Below, piece by piece: positions 33,801 through 45,800 of a stretch of DNA of 64,000 bases (positions within the stretch are counted from its first letter, which is position 1; every line of letters begins with the position of its first letter). The position numbers and the translations under genes are program-made. The notes beneath the pieces were generated by a model. That model did not search any database, had not been told where the DNA came from, and worked only from the letters and a program-made list of their open reading frames with translations. Source of the DNA: Stercorarius parasiticus (lineage: Eukaryota; Chordata; Aves; Charadriiformes; Stercorariidae); the NCBI GenBank assembly GCA_013396915.1, contig VWZL01002042.1:772627-836626 (forward strand), written 5' to 3'.

Positions 33801-36800
33801 GACCGTACAACATCTACCCTCATGGCCTCACCAGCATAAGGCCATACCACCCAATGAAGTCCTCTCAAGGTAAGGCAGGCCATGAGAATTTGGGACATCA
33901 CTTGGCCACTGCCATTCTTCTGGGCCAGGAGAGCGTCCTGCAGCCCATGGTAAGACTGGTTGTCCAACCCATCCATCCAAGCATCTGAGACCTTCAATTC
34001 TGGAGATGATGATGATTCTTGGTTCATGTCCCCCTTGGTACCATGTAACCCTGCCTTTAAGGAAGACGTGGATGGGGGCTGGAAGAAGGGGCATTGTCAG
34101 CCAGGGAGCTGGGACCATGTTGTTTGGTCCATCTTGGAGGCCTCCACTTTCTGATGAGGCAGGAACCACCCTGGTTTGCCAGTTTGCTTACAGTCCTCAT
34201 TCCCTGGGCTCCCCCCTGCTCTGCTTTAATGCGGGGGCTTCATTATGATTCATACTCTGCCTCTTGCACCTTCGCAGTTTTTGCTCTGGGGCTGTTGAGT
34301 TACCAGGTCCCTTTCTCAGAACTGCTTTCACCCCCTGCCATCGTGCTCCCAGGATCACGACTTGTGAAAGGTCATCCCACATCCCACCAGGGAAAAACAG
34401 TGCCCCATCCCTCTCCCCTCCTTCTCTCTGCCCTTTCGGGAGCATCACAATGACGGGAGCAATTGCAGAGGCTGGACAAAAACTCCTCTGCTGCAGCAGA
34501 AATGGCAGAACCAGGTCAGCAGCAGCTAATGAGTTCAGTGATCTAGGTCAGCTGTGTGACCTGTTACTATCTAAATTAACGTTTTCCCTCAGGAGAGTCA
34601 AAAGGGCAAAGCAGCCCCATCGGCTGGCAAGGCTAAAGGCGCCAAGCCACACAATGGAGCTGGGAGCCCCGTCCCTGCCCCTCTGTCAACATCCCCCAGC
34701 CAGACACGGCTCCCCAGCTTTGCCAGCAATTCAACTCTGTGAAAGCAGGCAAGTCATGCTCCTGGAGCCACAGGAATGATGCTTTTTAGGGGAGTATAAA
34801 TAAAAAGAGCTATTCCTACCCTGACTGACACAAGCTTTGCAAACCACACTCTTAAAGCAGCTCAGCTGGGCACTTGGAGCAAAGAAAGGTCTTTTCCTAA
34901 GGTTACGTCAGTGCAAGATCCTGCTGAATGCTCAGAGGATTTATTTGCATTTGAGTTTTCCTTCCGTTCCTTCCCGATGTTCTTGCTTTTCTCATGGTCT
35001 AGCTGTGTTTGCTTTAAAATCTTTCTTTGTTTTGTTTTTCTCCCATTTCAGCCCTGCCCAGCTCTGTACTTTCATCTGCAAACCTGTACCTTCATCTCTA
35101 GGCAGCCCAGAGCCCAGACACAGCTGAGACTGGGCAAATTTTCCAGTTTGCAGGAGTTTCAAGGGTTTTCAAAATTAGGCATACACCTCTGCATCCTCAC
35201 CTCGTCCCAGGCGCAACTTTTGTCCAGATCAACTTTCCATGCTAGCAGCCAGTGTGCCATCCCGGGGTGGGCGTGGGTTTGGGCAGTTTTCAATGCAACT
35301 TGTGTGGTCAGGAAACCTCCTTCCTGACCTCTTTTCAAAAATGGAATCACCCCTTTCGGGAGCAGCCCGGACCTAACTGATCTGCCCTTGGGCTGTGTGT
35401 TGCCAGATAAGGATGTGAAGGACATCCCGATCCCCCCTGGCCAGTCGTTCACCTACAGCTGGAGGGTCACCACTGAGGATGGGCCAACGCAGGCGGATCC
35501 TCGCTGCCTCACCCGTTTCTACTACAGCTCCATCGACCCGGTCCGAGACACAGCCTCAGGCCTGATTGGGCCCCTCCTGATCTGCTTTAAGAAGTCCATG
35601 GATCAGAGGGGAAATCAGGTGGGCCCCTCCTTTGTTGCCTCAACTGCCAGGCTGAAAGACTGGAATAACTGAAATATTTGGGTAAAATGAAATTTGTCTG
35701 TCCTGTTCTCTTCAACCCTAACATCAGTCCCGATGCCCCCTGCTTTTCCCATCCTCCCTTGCGTGCTCCCTTCTTTCCAAACCCTGACCCTAATGCCTGC
35801 GAAATAGCAGTAAACTGTTCACCATGCACTCAGGCTAAGACCTGCCTGACAGCTACACTGAGCCCCAGGGGTGCTCTGATCAGAGCAGGAATAACTGCTT
35901 CCCTCTCCACCTTCCAGATAATGTCAGACAACACGAGGTTCGTGCTGTTTTCGGTCTTTGATGAGAACCGCAGCTGGTACCTGGAGGAGAACATCAAGCG
36001 GTTCTGCACTGACGCAGCCCATGTGGATACCCAGGACCCCCAGTTTTATGCCTCCAACGTGATGCACAGTGAGTGTTTGGCCAGGGGCTCCCTGCAGACG
36101 GTCCCTCATGTACTCCCTGCAGCCCCAGCAGGCACGGGCTCATCCCTGCCCCAGGGAACATGCTCGCCATCCATGGGGAAATTGGGTCCTGATGAAATGT
36201 TTCACCCCTGCTCTCTTCCAGCTATTAACGGCTTTGTGTTTGACAACCTCCAACCAAAACTCTGCCTGCATGAAGTTGTGTACTGGTATGTCCTGAGTGT
36301 TGGGGCCCAAACAGATTTCCTCTCCATCTTCTTCTCTGGAAACACATTCAAGCGCAACATGGTCTTCGAGGACGTGCTTACCCTTTTCCCGTTTTCTGGA
36401 GAAACGGTCTTCATGAGTTTGGAAAAGCCAGGTTAGTAACATGGGCTATTCTATAAACAACGGGATTGCGATCACAGCAGGGATAAGTGAGCGCCTCCAG
36501 CCAGGCCTCTGGTACCCGATCGCATTTTGGCAGCCCCGAGAGCAAAGGGATGCACAACCTGCTGGAGCAGCAAAGTGAGAGGCAATGATTAAATCCTTCC
36601 AGAGCTTAAATCAAATTAAATTGCTGTGTTAAGGTCACACGTCATGCCAAGCCAGTAAGCTGGTTGCCGTAAGATGAGCCCCATGGACCTTGCATCTGCA
36701 CCCTTGGCTCCAAGCTCGGAGGTCGAGGGGAGCGGCAGTGCTGTCCCTGCTGTGGGTTCAGCTGCTGGTCACAGCATTCCGTTTATCTCCACACCTTTGC

Positions 36801-39800
36801 GAGGACAGAAATCACAGCCATGGAGAAGTCCTGGGAAGGATTTGCTTCAGAGTTCGGTTTTATTTCCCCCCACTCAGCATTTTTTCCTTAGCGTTTCAAA
36901 AGCGGTGCCGTTAACCGTTTCCTCACTCACAGAGGAACCGCTGAATTTGCCATGTGATTGCAAACACTGATACGACGGTCACCAGCGCTGCACCCTGAGC
37001 CAAGCTGACAGGGTTTCTAGATACCCCAGGAGGCTTTCTAAAACCCAGCCAAACGTTGCGTCCGTTTTTGATTTTTGCCTGCTGATGCGAAGCAGCCGAG
37101 CAGCTCAGCCAGCAGCAGATGACAGCTCTCTCCAGCGTCAGAGCCTGGTTATTACACACCTCCTCACCCACTTGGCGCCTGGAGAAGAGGCACTCGCTGC
37201 GGGGAGCAAATGTGTTGGCCGGGGATGTGAGCAAGAGGCAGCCTTTTCATTTCTTTCTCCTTGAGTGGGAGAGACGTGATGACTGTGTCTGGGAGAGAGG
37301 TGTATTTGACAGCACCAGCATGTCTTTGGGGGTGGATTATGGTGATTACTCTGCTGCTGGCAATAATCCTGGAGGTTCCGTGGGTTCTCGGTGCATTAAC
37401 TGTTCTCACCACACTATTGCTGGGGCCTCGCGGGTGTGTGTAGCCTGGTAAACTCTCACAGGAGACACTGGCCCTGCTGTTGGTGCTTGTCAGCACTGGC
37501 TCTGATGTTGCCAGCAACCCTGATGTCCTGTGAGTCCAGCTGTAAGATACTCTAGGGATTATGAAACCACAAAATCTCTACCGTGAACCGGAGGCTGCCT
37601 GAAAATACAGGTTGCATTAGTAAGGCAGCGGCACGGGGAAGGCAGCTCTTTTGATTTCCCACTGTGGTGGCCTGATGGTGTCCTCTTGTCCTCTCTTGAG
37701 ACAGGCATCTGGACGCTGGGGTGCCTGAATTCTGACTTTAGAGACCAAGGAATGCACGCCAAGTTCACAGTCTTGCAGTGCCAACAAGAGCAATACCCTG
37801 ATGGGGAAGATTATGTGGATTTCGAGGATGAGGAGGATGTCTTTGACTTCCAACCCAGGAGCTTCTCTAAAAGAAAGAGATGGCGCAGGCCATGTGTGAA
37901 TGAGCAACTGAACAACGTCACCTCTTCCAGAAACGAGACAGAGAAACCAAGATTGTGCTTGACAGAACCCAGCCATGGGGCCCTCCTGAGCAATGACAGG
38001 ATTTCTGATCCCTCTTCTAATGGCACATCCACACTTTTAGGAACAATCCCACATCCACCTGATATTTCCATGTCTTCTCTGACAGAGACAAACTATGAGC
38101 CAGTGTCCTATGAATCCTTCCTGGAAGATGAAGAATTGTCAAAAGTCATCAGCCAGGATGAAGCTTTTGGGGCTCTCCCACCTGGAGAACACTTGGCGAG
38201 TGTCAGTGGAAGGGTCCATGGTACTGTGAGCGCAGAAGAGGGTCAGCAATGGCTGGACCAAGCCACGCCAGCTCCAGAAGATGCTCTGGCAGGAAAGAAG
38301 GTGACAAAAATCTCAGAGGTGCAGGAGCCAGTAAAAAGGACAATGGTCCAGTCTGGTGGTACGTTAGATATCCTGGAAGCAGAGCCTCAAAAGACTCATG
38401 CAACAAGCTTGTGGGACTCAGTTGCTTATGCTGCTAGCAAAGCTCCTCTTCAAGAGAACAGGAGCTCCTTTCACCAGAATGACCTGGAGCGCAATCTGGG
38501 ACTTCAGGACACGTCTTCACAGGGTGCTGAGGAGAATTTGCTAAGAGAGGCTAATAAAATGTCCTTAAATCTATACGAATCAAAGGAGACAATCAATACA
38601 GAACTGGCTTTAAGTACTGATCATAATTCTTCTTCCACACTGGGCAATCTTTCTGCATCTTCAAATGAGACAGAAGACAACAGGACTTCTCATACTGTGG
38701 TTCACAGTCACACCAGAGAAAGCAATTATTCATCAAATGAGCTAGGTGCTAGACTGGAAACAAGACCTCAAGAAGTTGTTTTGCAAAGCTTTTATGACTC
38801 TTTTGAAGGAAAAAATGTTTCTTTCTCAGACCTAGGACCCAGCAAACCTGTACGAGAACAAATCCTCACAGATGATGGTAACTCCTTGCATGCAAAAAGT
38901 GACACGGAACAAGAAGCCAGGGAACTTGCCAGAGGCACAGGCCTTCTAGAAACCACATTTGCACACACCAATGACCTTGAGCCTTCCAGCTATACAATGA
39001 CAGAAGAGAGGGATGAATTAATCTTGGAGGAAGTGTTTCAGGATGCTACAGCCGCCAAGGAATTGCCAGAGATGGACAATCTTGCCTTTCCTGAATCGAA
39101 TGTCGTGACCAATGACACAAGGCCATTCCCAAATGCTTTCTTAAACAGCGCTGAGCAGTTACTGAGACATAGAGCTTCAGCCCCGAGCGTGAGCGGTCCT
39201 GACTGGAGGCCTCGACAAGCCAGGTCACTGGAGAGCAGAGGCATGATGCATGGTCTGGATCTCCCCAACACCAGCTGGCCTGGCCATAGGGAGCCCCTCT
39301 CTGAGGGTAACAGAGCAGAGCAGGATCTGGCCAGCCAGACCCCCGAGACAGCAGTGAATAAGAAAGCCTCAAAGGCATGTGGACCTCATTCCCCTTTTTG
39401 CAGCACTCGCTTCAAAAAGAGGTCCCTGATATCAAGCAACACTTTGCCTGAGGTGATGGTGGACCAGCAAAGCCTGGAAGAAAAATCAAACATGGTTGAG
39501 GAGAGACTGCAGCTGGGCAGGGATGCTCCACAGACTCTGCTTGGAGATAGTGCTGACGAGATGCACCCTGAGGAGGGGAGGCCAAGTGCCGATGGGGGTG
39601 TACGGAACAGCAGTGAGGGGGTTCAGTACGGTGGACGCTCCTTCCCCATGCAGGGAGCAGCAAGGAGCGAGGTGTCGGTGGCAGCAAGCAGCTCAGAAAC
39701 TCAGGCTGCTGCTGTGGCTGCAGACCTGGCCTCAAACTGGGATCCGATCTCCCTGGGGGCAGCGGGACACGCTGGGGGCTTGGGGAACCCAGCTTTGGCT

Positions 39801-42800
39801 GAGCGGCAGCCAGGCAGAGGTTCTGGCTGGGAGGCTCCGGGGAGCGAACAAATTCAGGGGAGAAGCCAGATGGAGGAGGAGACAAACTCTGTGGAACAGC
39901 TAGGTCAGTTCAGTCCTCAGCCTCAGCAGCTCAAGGCCAATGCCACGGAGGACTACGTGCCTGGGAGCATGTCTAGGCAAAGCCCACAAGAAATCTCTAT
40001 GGAACAAGCCTCCAAAGAGAACTATTCCCTGTCTCCAAGCAGCCCTGCTCAAAACCACAGCATTACCAAAAAGCCAGTCAAATATGTGCAAGCCAGTCCA
40101 GATGAACGGCAGGTACTCAGTGGGGAAGATGTCCTCAGAGAAACTGTGAAGAGAGAGGGCCAGGGCCTAGGAGAGCCCAAGGAGGATGAGGAAAGCAACA
40201 GCTCAGCTGGGCAGAGGAACCATGCCCCAGGACATAGGGAAAGGCTGGCTGTGGACAACAGGACCCATTCCAGCCCCTCAAGGCCAAAGGCTGACAAGCT
40301 GGACTATGATGACTATGGCGACACAGAGCAGACCATGGAGGATTTTGACATCTACGGAGAAGAGGAGCACGATCCGCGTTCCTTCCAGGGGGAGGTACGG
40401 CAATACTTCATTGCAGCGGTGGAGGTGATGTGGGAATACAGGAACCAGAGACCCCAGCACTTCCTAAAAGCCACGTAAGTGTGACTGTCCCTCATGTATT
40501 CCTCCTGCACTGTGTGGCATGGCTTGGTGTGTGAGTTGGCATGTCCTGGCCAGGCAGGATCACAGGTCTATGACTGTACGACCCAGCCAAGCAGCCCAGG
40601 GCAAGGATGCTCCCAGCACCTTCCTTCCACTTGGGGAGTTTTGTAACTCCATCAACCTTGAGCTTCCTTGCAAGTGGGTCAGGGATGCTCTAGGCTCTGC
40701 ATCACCCCTGCCCTGCAGCAGCCCTGCCACAGCTGTCCTCCCTGTGGGACAGCATCACCTGACTTGCTTAACTGCCCTCACTCCAGCAGAGACCCCTGGA
40801 GCGGCAGGAGGAAACCTTTCCGGCAGTACCGCAAGGTGGTTTTCCGAGAGTACATGGATGATTCCTTTACGCAGCCGCTGCTGCGGGGAGAGCTGGACGA
40901 GCACTTGGGCATCCTCGGGCCGTACATCAGGGCAGAAGTTGAAGACGTCATCATGGTGAATTGAAAGTTCCCATTTCCTACAAAACCTGAAATCCCCCCG
41001 TTGCTGGCTGTGCTCGGCCAGAGGGAGTGCTGAGGTGGGCCTGCAGGCTCTGCAATACTTGCGGCGTCACCTTCAGGGCTCTGGGGCAGGAGCTGCTCCA
41101 TCGGCAGCTGCATGGCATGTGGGTGGCACCAGGTTGGGAGGCAGAGCCACCATTCAGAGGGACCTCAGTGGCTGGAGGAATGGGCCAGCAGGAACCTCAG
41201 AGTGTTCGTATGCAAAGCCCTGGAGACGAGACACACCCAACCCCTGTAATAGCACAGCCTGAGCAGCTCCTGAGCTCCATGGGGAGCTTTTGGGGTAAAG
41301 GGATTGTAAAAAGGGTAATAAGCTAAGCAGGGTTCAGTACAGCTTCTTTGGGTGCTCTATATGAGGGCAGGCTTGGGCTTCCCTCACCACCAAAGGTCCT
41401 TTAGCGCCCACCTGAGGAACAGATGAAAGACTCTTCACCAGGCTCAGGACTCCTGTGCCTGGAGAAGTTGCCCAGTTTTCACTGAAGTGTTCACCAGGAT
41501 GGATTCAGCACCTCTGGGCTCCAGCGACAGTAGTGTAGCTGACCTTGCTCCCATTGAGCAGGGAGAAGGCCTCATCCTGCTGACATGTTCAGATGAGCTT
41601 TGCATTGGGGATCACACTGCACAGCCACAGCTTGTGGTTCAGCAGGAGTTGGCCACCGCACGGGGCCCAGCTGGAGGTCTGGGCACCAGGGACATGGCAG
41701 CCTCCTTCCCACCAGGTGGCTGGATCCAACCCCAGGGTCCAGGGCACTCTCAGCACTGTACCTAGCCCCCTCCCACACTCCCTTTGCTTTCCCTTCCCTC
41801 TGCTGCAGGTTACGTTCAAGAACCTGGCCTCACGACCCTTCTCCTTCCACTCCACGCTACAAGCCTACGAGGAGACGCAGGGTACAATGCAGGATGGAGA
41901 GGCAGTGCAGCCCGGTGAGCTCCGGAGGTACTCCTGGAAAGTCCTGCCTCAGATGGCACCCACCACGCAGGAGTTCGACTGCAAAGCCTGGGCTTACTTC
42001 TCCAACGTGGACATGGTAGGTGGGAGCCGGCTCTGTGGGGCGTCCCAGGAAGGAGAGATGGGCAGCACGCCTGGGTCCTGGCTGTGAGGTCAAAGCTTTT
42101 GCTATGGTGCTGTGCTGAAAGCAGCCTGTGGCTGTGTAGGTTCTCAGGTGTCTAATACAGTGATGAATGCATGACGGTGCTTTCTCTTCTCTTCCCTTCT
42201 CTTAATTGTTTTTTTTCCCCCTTTCCCCAGTTGTACCAGCTTATGAAACTTGTAAGGAGCTAGCATTCTGCAGTCCCCTCTGCTAAACGTAGCTGAATTT
42301 GGCCCATGGGTCCCATTGTTAGTGGGGTAGGAACTATTGGACAGTTGGACAGACAGACACCACTTCTCTTGAAACCACATGCGAGCACTTGCTGCACAGC
42401 CTTTCTTAGCTAGGGGCAGAGTGAGGATCCCCCAGTGAACCCAGCATGTCCTTCCCACCCTGCATGTGCCGTGCCCTGTGCACGAGTGGGAGCCAGGCCT
42501 GGGATGCAGACAGGGCCACCGCTTTCCTCCCTGCTGTGCCACTTGCGGGCATCAGTGCTGCGTCCTGCTCCGAGGCAAAGCCTTCTTTCCCGGTTCCCCG
42601 GCAGGAGAAGGATCTGCACTCGGGCCTCATTGGCCCACTGATCATCTGCCGCCGTGGGGTGCTGAACTTCGTTTCCAGGAGGCAGCTGGCTGTGCAGGAG
42701 TTCTCCTTGCTCTTCACCATCTTTGACGAGACCAAAAGCTGGTACTTTCTGGAGAACATGGAGAGGAACTGCCGCCCTCCCTGCCGCATCCAGCAGGACA

Positions 42801-45800
42801 ACCCTGACTTTAAGAGAAACCATTCCTTCCATGGTGAGGACGCTTGCCCTTGCCCTTTCCATCCCACAACCTATACTGGGATGGAGAAACCCTGAAGCCT
42901 TGATCCGCTCCTGACCGCTGCCTTTCCCAGCCATCAACGGCTACATGAGCGACACACTGCCTGGGCTGGTGATGGCTCAGCAGCAACGGGTCCGGTGGCA
43001 CCTCCTGAACATGGGCAGCACTGAGGATATCCACTCCGTCCACTTTCACGGGCAGCTGTTCAGCGTCAGGACTAGCCAGGAGTATCGCATGGGGGTCTAC
43101 AACCTTTATCCAGGTGAGATGCAGCATGGACATCATGCACACCCCAATAGCCGGGGCTTCGTGTCCATGCCCGTTAGGAAGTGCCAAGCTTCTGGGGGAG
43201 GATAGCAAGGAGGGGGAATGGATCCGGAAGAGTCTGGCTCTGTGTTTGCACAGTGCTTGGCACGGTGGCATCCCATTATAGCCAGTAATTCCCCTCTGCT
43301 CTGTTCTCCATTCCTGGCCAGGTGTCTTCGGGACGGTGGAGATGTGGCCCTCACATGCCGGGATCTGGCGGGTAGAGTGTAAAGTGGGAGAGCACCAGCA
43401 AGCCGGGATGAGTGCTCTCTTCCTCGTGTACAACCTGAGTGAGTGATCCTCTTTGCGCCCTGGCACGCTTGCTGCCATGGCCACAGCCAGCGTGTTTTTG
43501 AGCTCCCTGTCCCCCAGGGCTCTCAGCATTTCCCTTGCGGTGGCCCAAGTGGGGTCTTCTGGGTTTTCACTCTGAAAGAAAGTCACGACTTCAGCCCTTG
43601 CCACTCTACAGACCCCAGCAGAGAACACAGTTGGGGAGGTGGTTGGGGTAAAAGCTGGGAGACCAGCTTCATTTGCCTGCAAATATTTATCCCCAGAGCT
43701 CTTGTTTTCCAAACCTGAGTGTCCCTGGACCTCCTGTAAAATGAACTTACCTGTGCCTGCCCACGCTCTCGGGACCACACAGTGCCCAGATGCCTAACCA
43801 CGTGTCTCGAGGTAAACTGAGGCACGGAGAGATGGCAGGAGGCAGTGAGTGACACTGCCTGAATACAGGTTGCTCTGATAGAAACAGCCCCAGGAGCAAC
43901 TGCAAAATCCAGGAAACCTCTGACTCCATTCACCCCAGAACAACACGTTCCCACCTCACCATAAGTAAGCACTGGGAGAAGTGGTTTGTGAGAGCAGTAT
44001 TTTGTCACACAGTGACAGTCTCTCACTTCTTCCTAGAAGAGTATTAAATGTCAGGCAGAAACTGTTTCCGTAAGTTAAAAATCTGCTTAAGATTTCAAAT
44101 TCGCGTTTTCCCCAGAAGCATTTGCCATGCAGCGGAGATGCCAAGACGTGACAAGTCGCTAATAATAATGGTTATTATAAGAGACAAACAGCCCTGTGCT
44201 CAGCAGACCAGAAGAGAGACGCAGGGAGACAGAGGTGTCAGGCAGACTTTCCTTTAGCGACGTGATATTTGTTTTTAAAAGATGCTGCCTAGCAACAAAA
44301 AGGCCCAGGAGCAAGACATGGGTATAAGGAAGAGACACTTGTCAGCATCGCTGGGAGATCAGGACATGGGAATGAGAGGTCAGGGGCTAGGGGACAGGAG
44401 TTTGGCAAGAGGCTGATGCTGGGAACTCTCTGCTGCTGTCATCAGGGTTGGGAGCAAGAACTTCCAGCACACCTAAAATTCAGGGGTGGGTGTGGAGGCA
44501 TCTGAAACCCACTGCTTGGTGTGAGACAAACAAGCATGGGGGCTCCTGGAGGCTTGAGACAACCTCCCTGAGCCTGGAGGCTACCACCCAGCCTAGGCTT
44601 TTCCTTCAAAAGCCTTGTTATCTAATCAGCTCTCCCTGTTTCTCACCCTCCTTCTCCCTGTTTGGCTGCAGACTGCCGAAACGCCCTCGGCCTGGCCTCG
44701 GGCCACATTGCAGACTCTCAGATCACGGCATCGGGGCAGTATGGTGAGTAGGGGTTGTCGCTGCAAGGAAGGCAGCTGAGGTTGGGGCAGCTTCAGCCAA
44801 CACAACTCATGTGCTTGCCAGCCCAAGGTCCTGCTGCACCAGGTCCCTGGCAGAGTCCTTCCTCCATCCACGCCCGTGTCAGCGTCCCACTCGGGACCTG
44901 GAGGTACCTTCCCACATGTCTGGCCCATCGTGTCAGTGCTCTGCCACCCTGCATGTGGCTACTAAACCCTAGGATGATCCTCAGGCTCCATCCTGTGGGT
45001 GGACTTCTCACCGCCTCGGGCTGGGCAGTGCCAGGGACCAGCAGCATCCTCATATTTGTGTGCTCTCCTCGCAGGGCAGTGGGCTCCTTACCTGGCCAGG
45101 CTGGATAACACCGGCTCCATCAATGCTTGGAGCACTGACAGCAGCAACGCCTGGATCCAGGTAAGAGGGGCCCTGAGGCTGGAGGCACCACTGGGAACAT
45201 CGCAAAGGCATGCTGGTGGCTGATGCACTGTGCAGAAGGACCTGCATGGATGGCCAGTGTCTCCCCAGCTGCGTCCTGCTACTTCCCTTGTTTCCCCTCT
45301 GGGAGGGCAGCTCTGAGATCCTGATGGCAGTTGGTCTGGCCATGATTGCTGCTGGCCTGACCCCCAGATCCATTCTCAGTGCAGCAGAGGAATCACTTGA
45401 TGGTCTGGCTGCAGCATCGGATTGTGCAAAAATCCCCCAAAGACCAAGTGAGAACCTGGTCTCCACCTCTCACCTTTCCAAACAGCTCTCCCCTGCCCTC
45501 TCACAGCTGTTGGCTGACTTGTGCCCTTATGAAAGTCAATTTTAGCTAGTTTCATAACCTGTGCTCGGTTACATCACAAGGAAGTGAGTTCCACGGGTTT
45601 ACAGTGCATTGCCTGAACATGGCTTGGGTTTTCCATCATGAATGAATCCCTGACTTTCGTTCTCAGGTGGACCTTTTGCATCTCATGATTATTCACGGCA
45701 TAAAAACCCAAGGGGCCCGACAAAAGTTCTCCAGCCTTTACGTCTCACAGTTTGTCGTCTTCTACAGCCTTGATGGGCAAAGGTGGAAGAAATACAAGGG

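Noticed and set aside
33551..33988. Frame reading through F8 exon 10 with flanking intron
   Set aside because: It is the exon plus read-through of both splice sites. The conserved residues stop exactly at 33776 and 33869.
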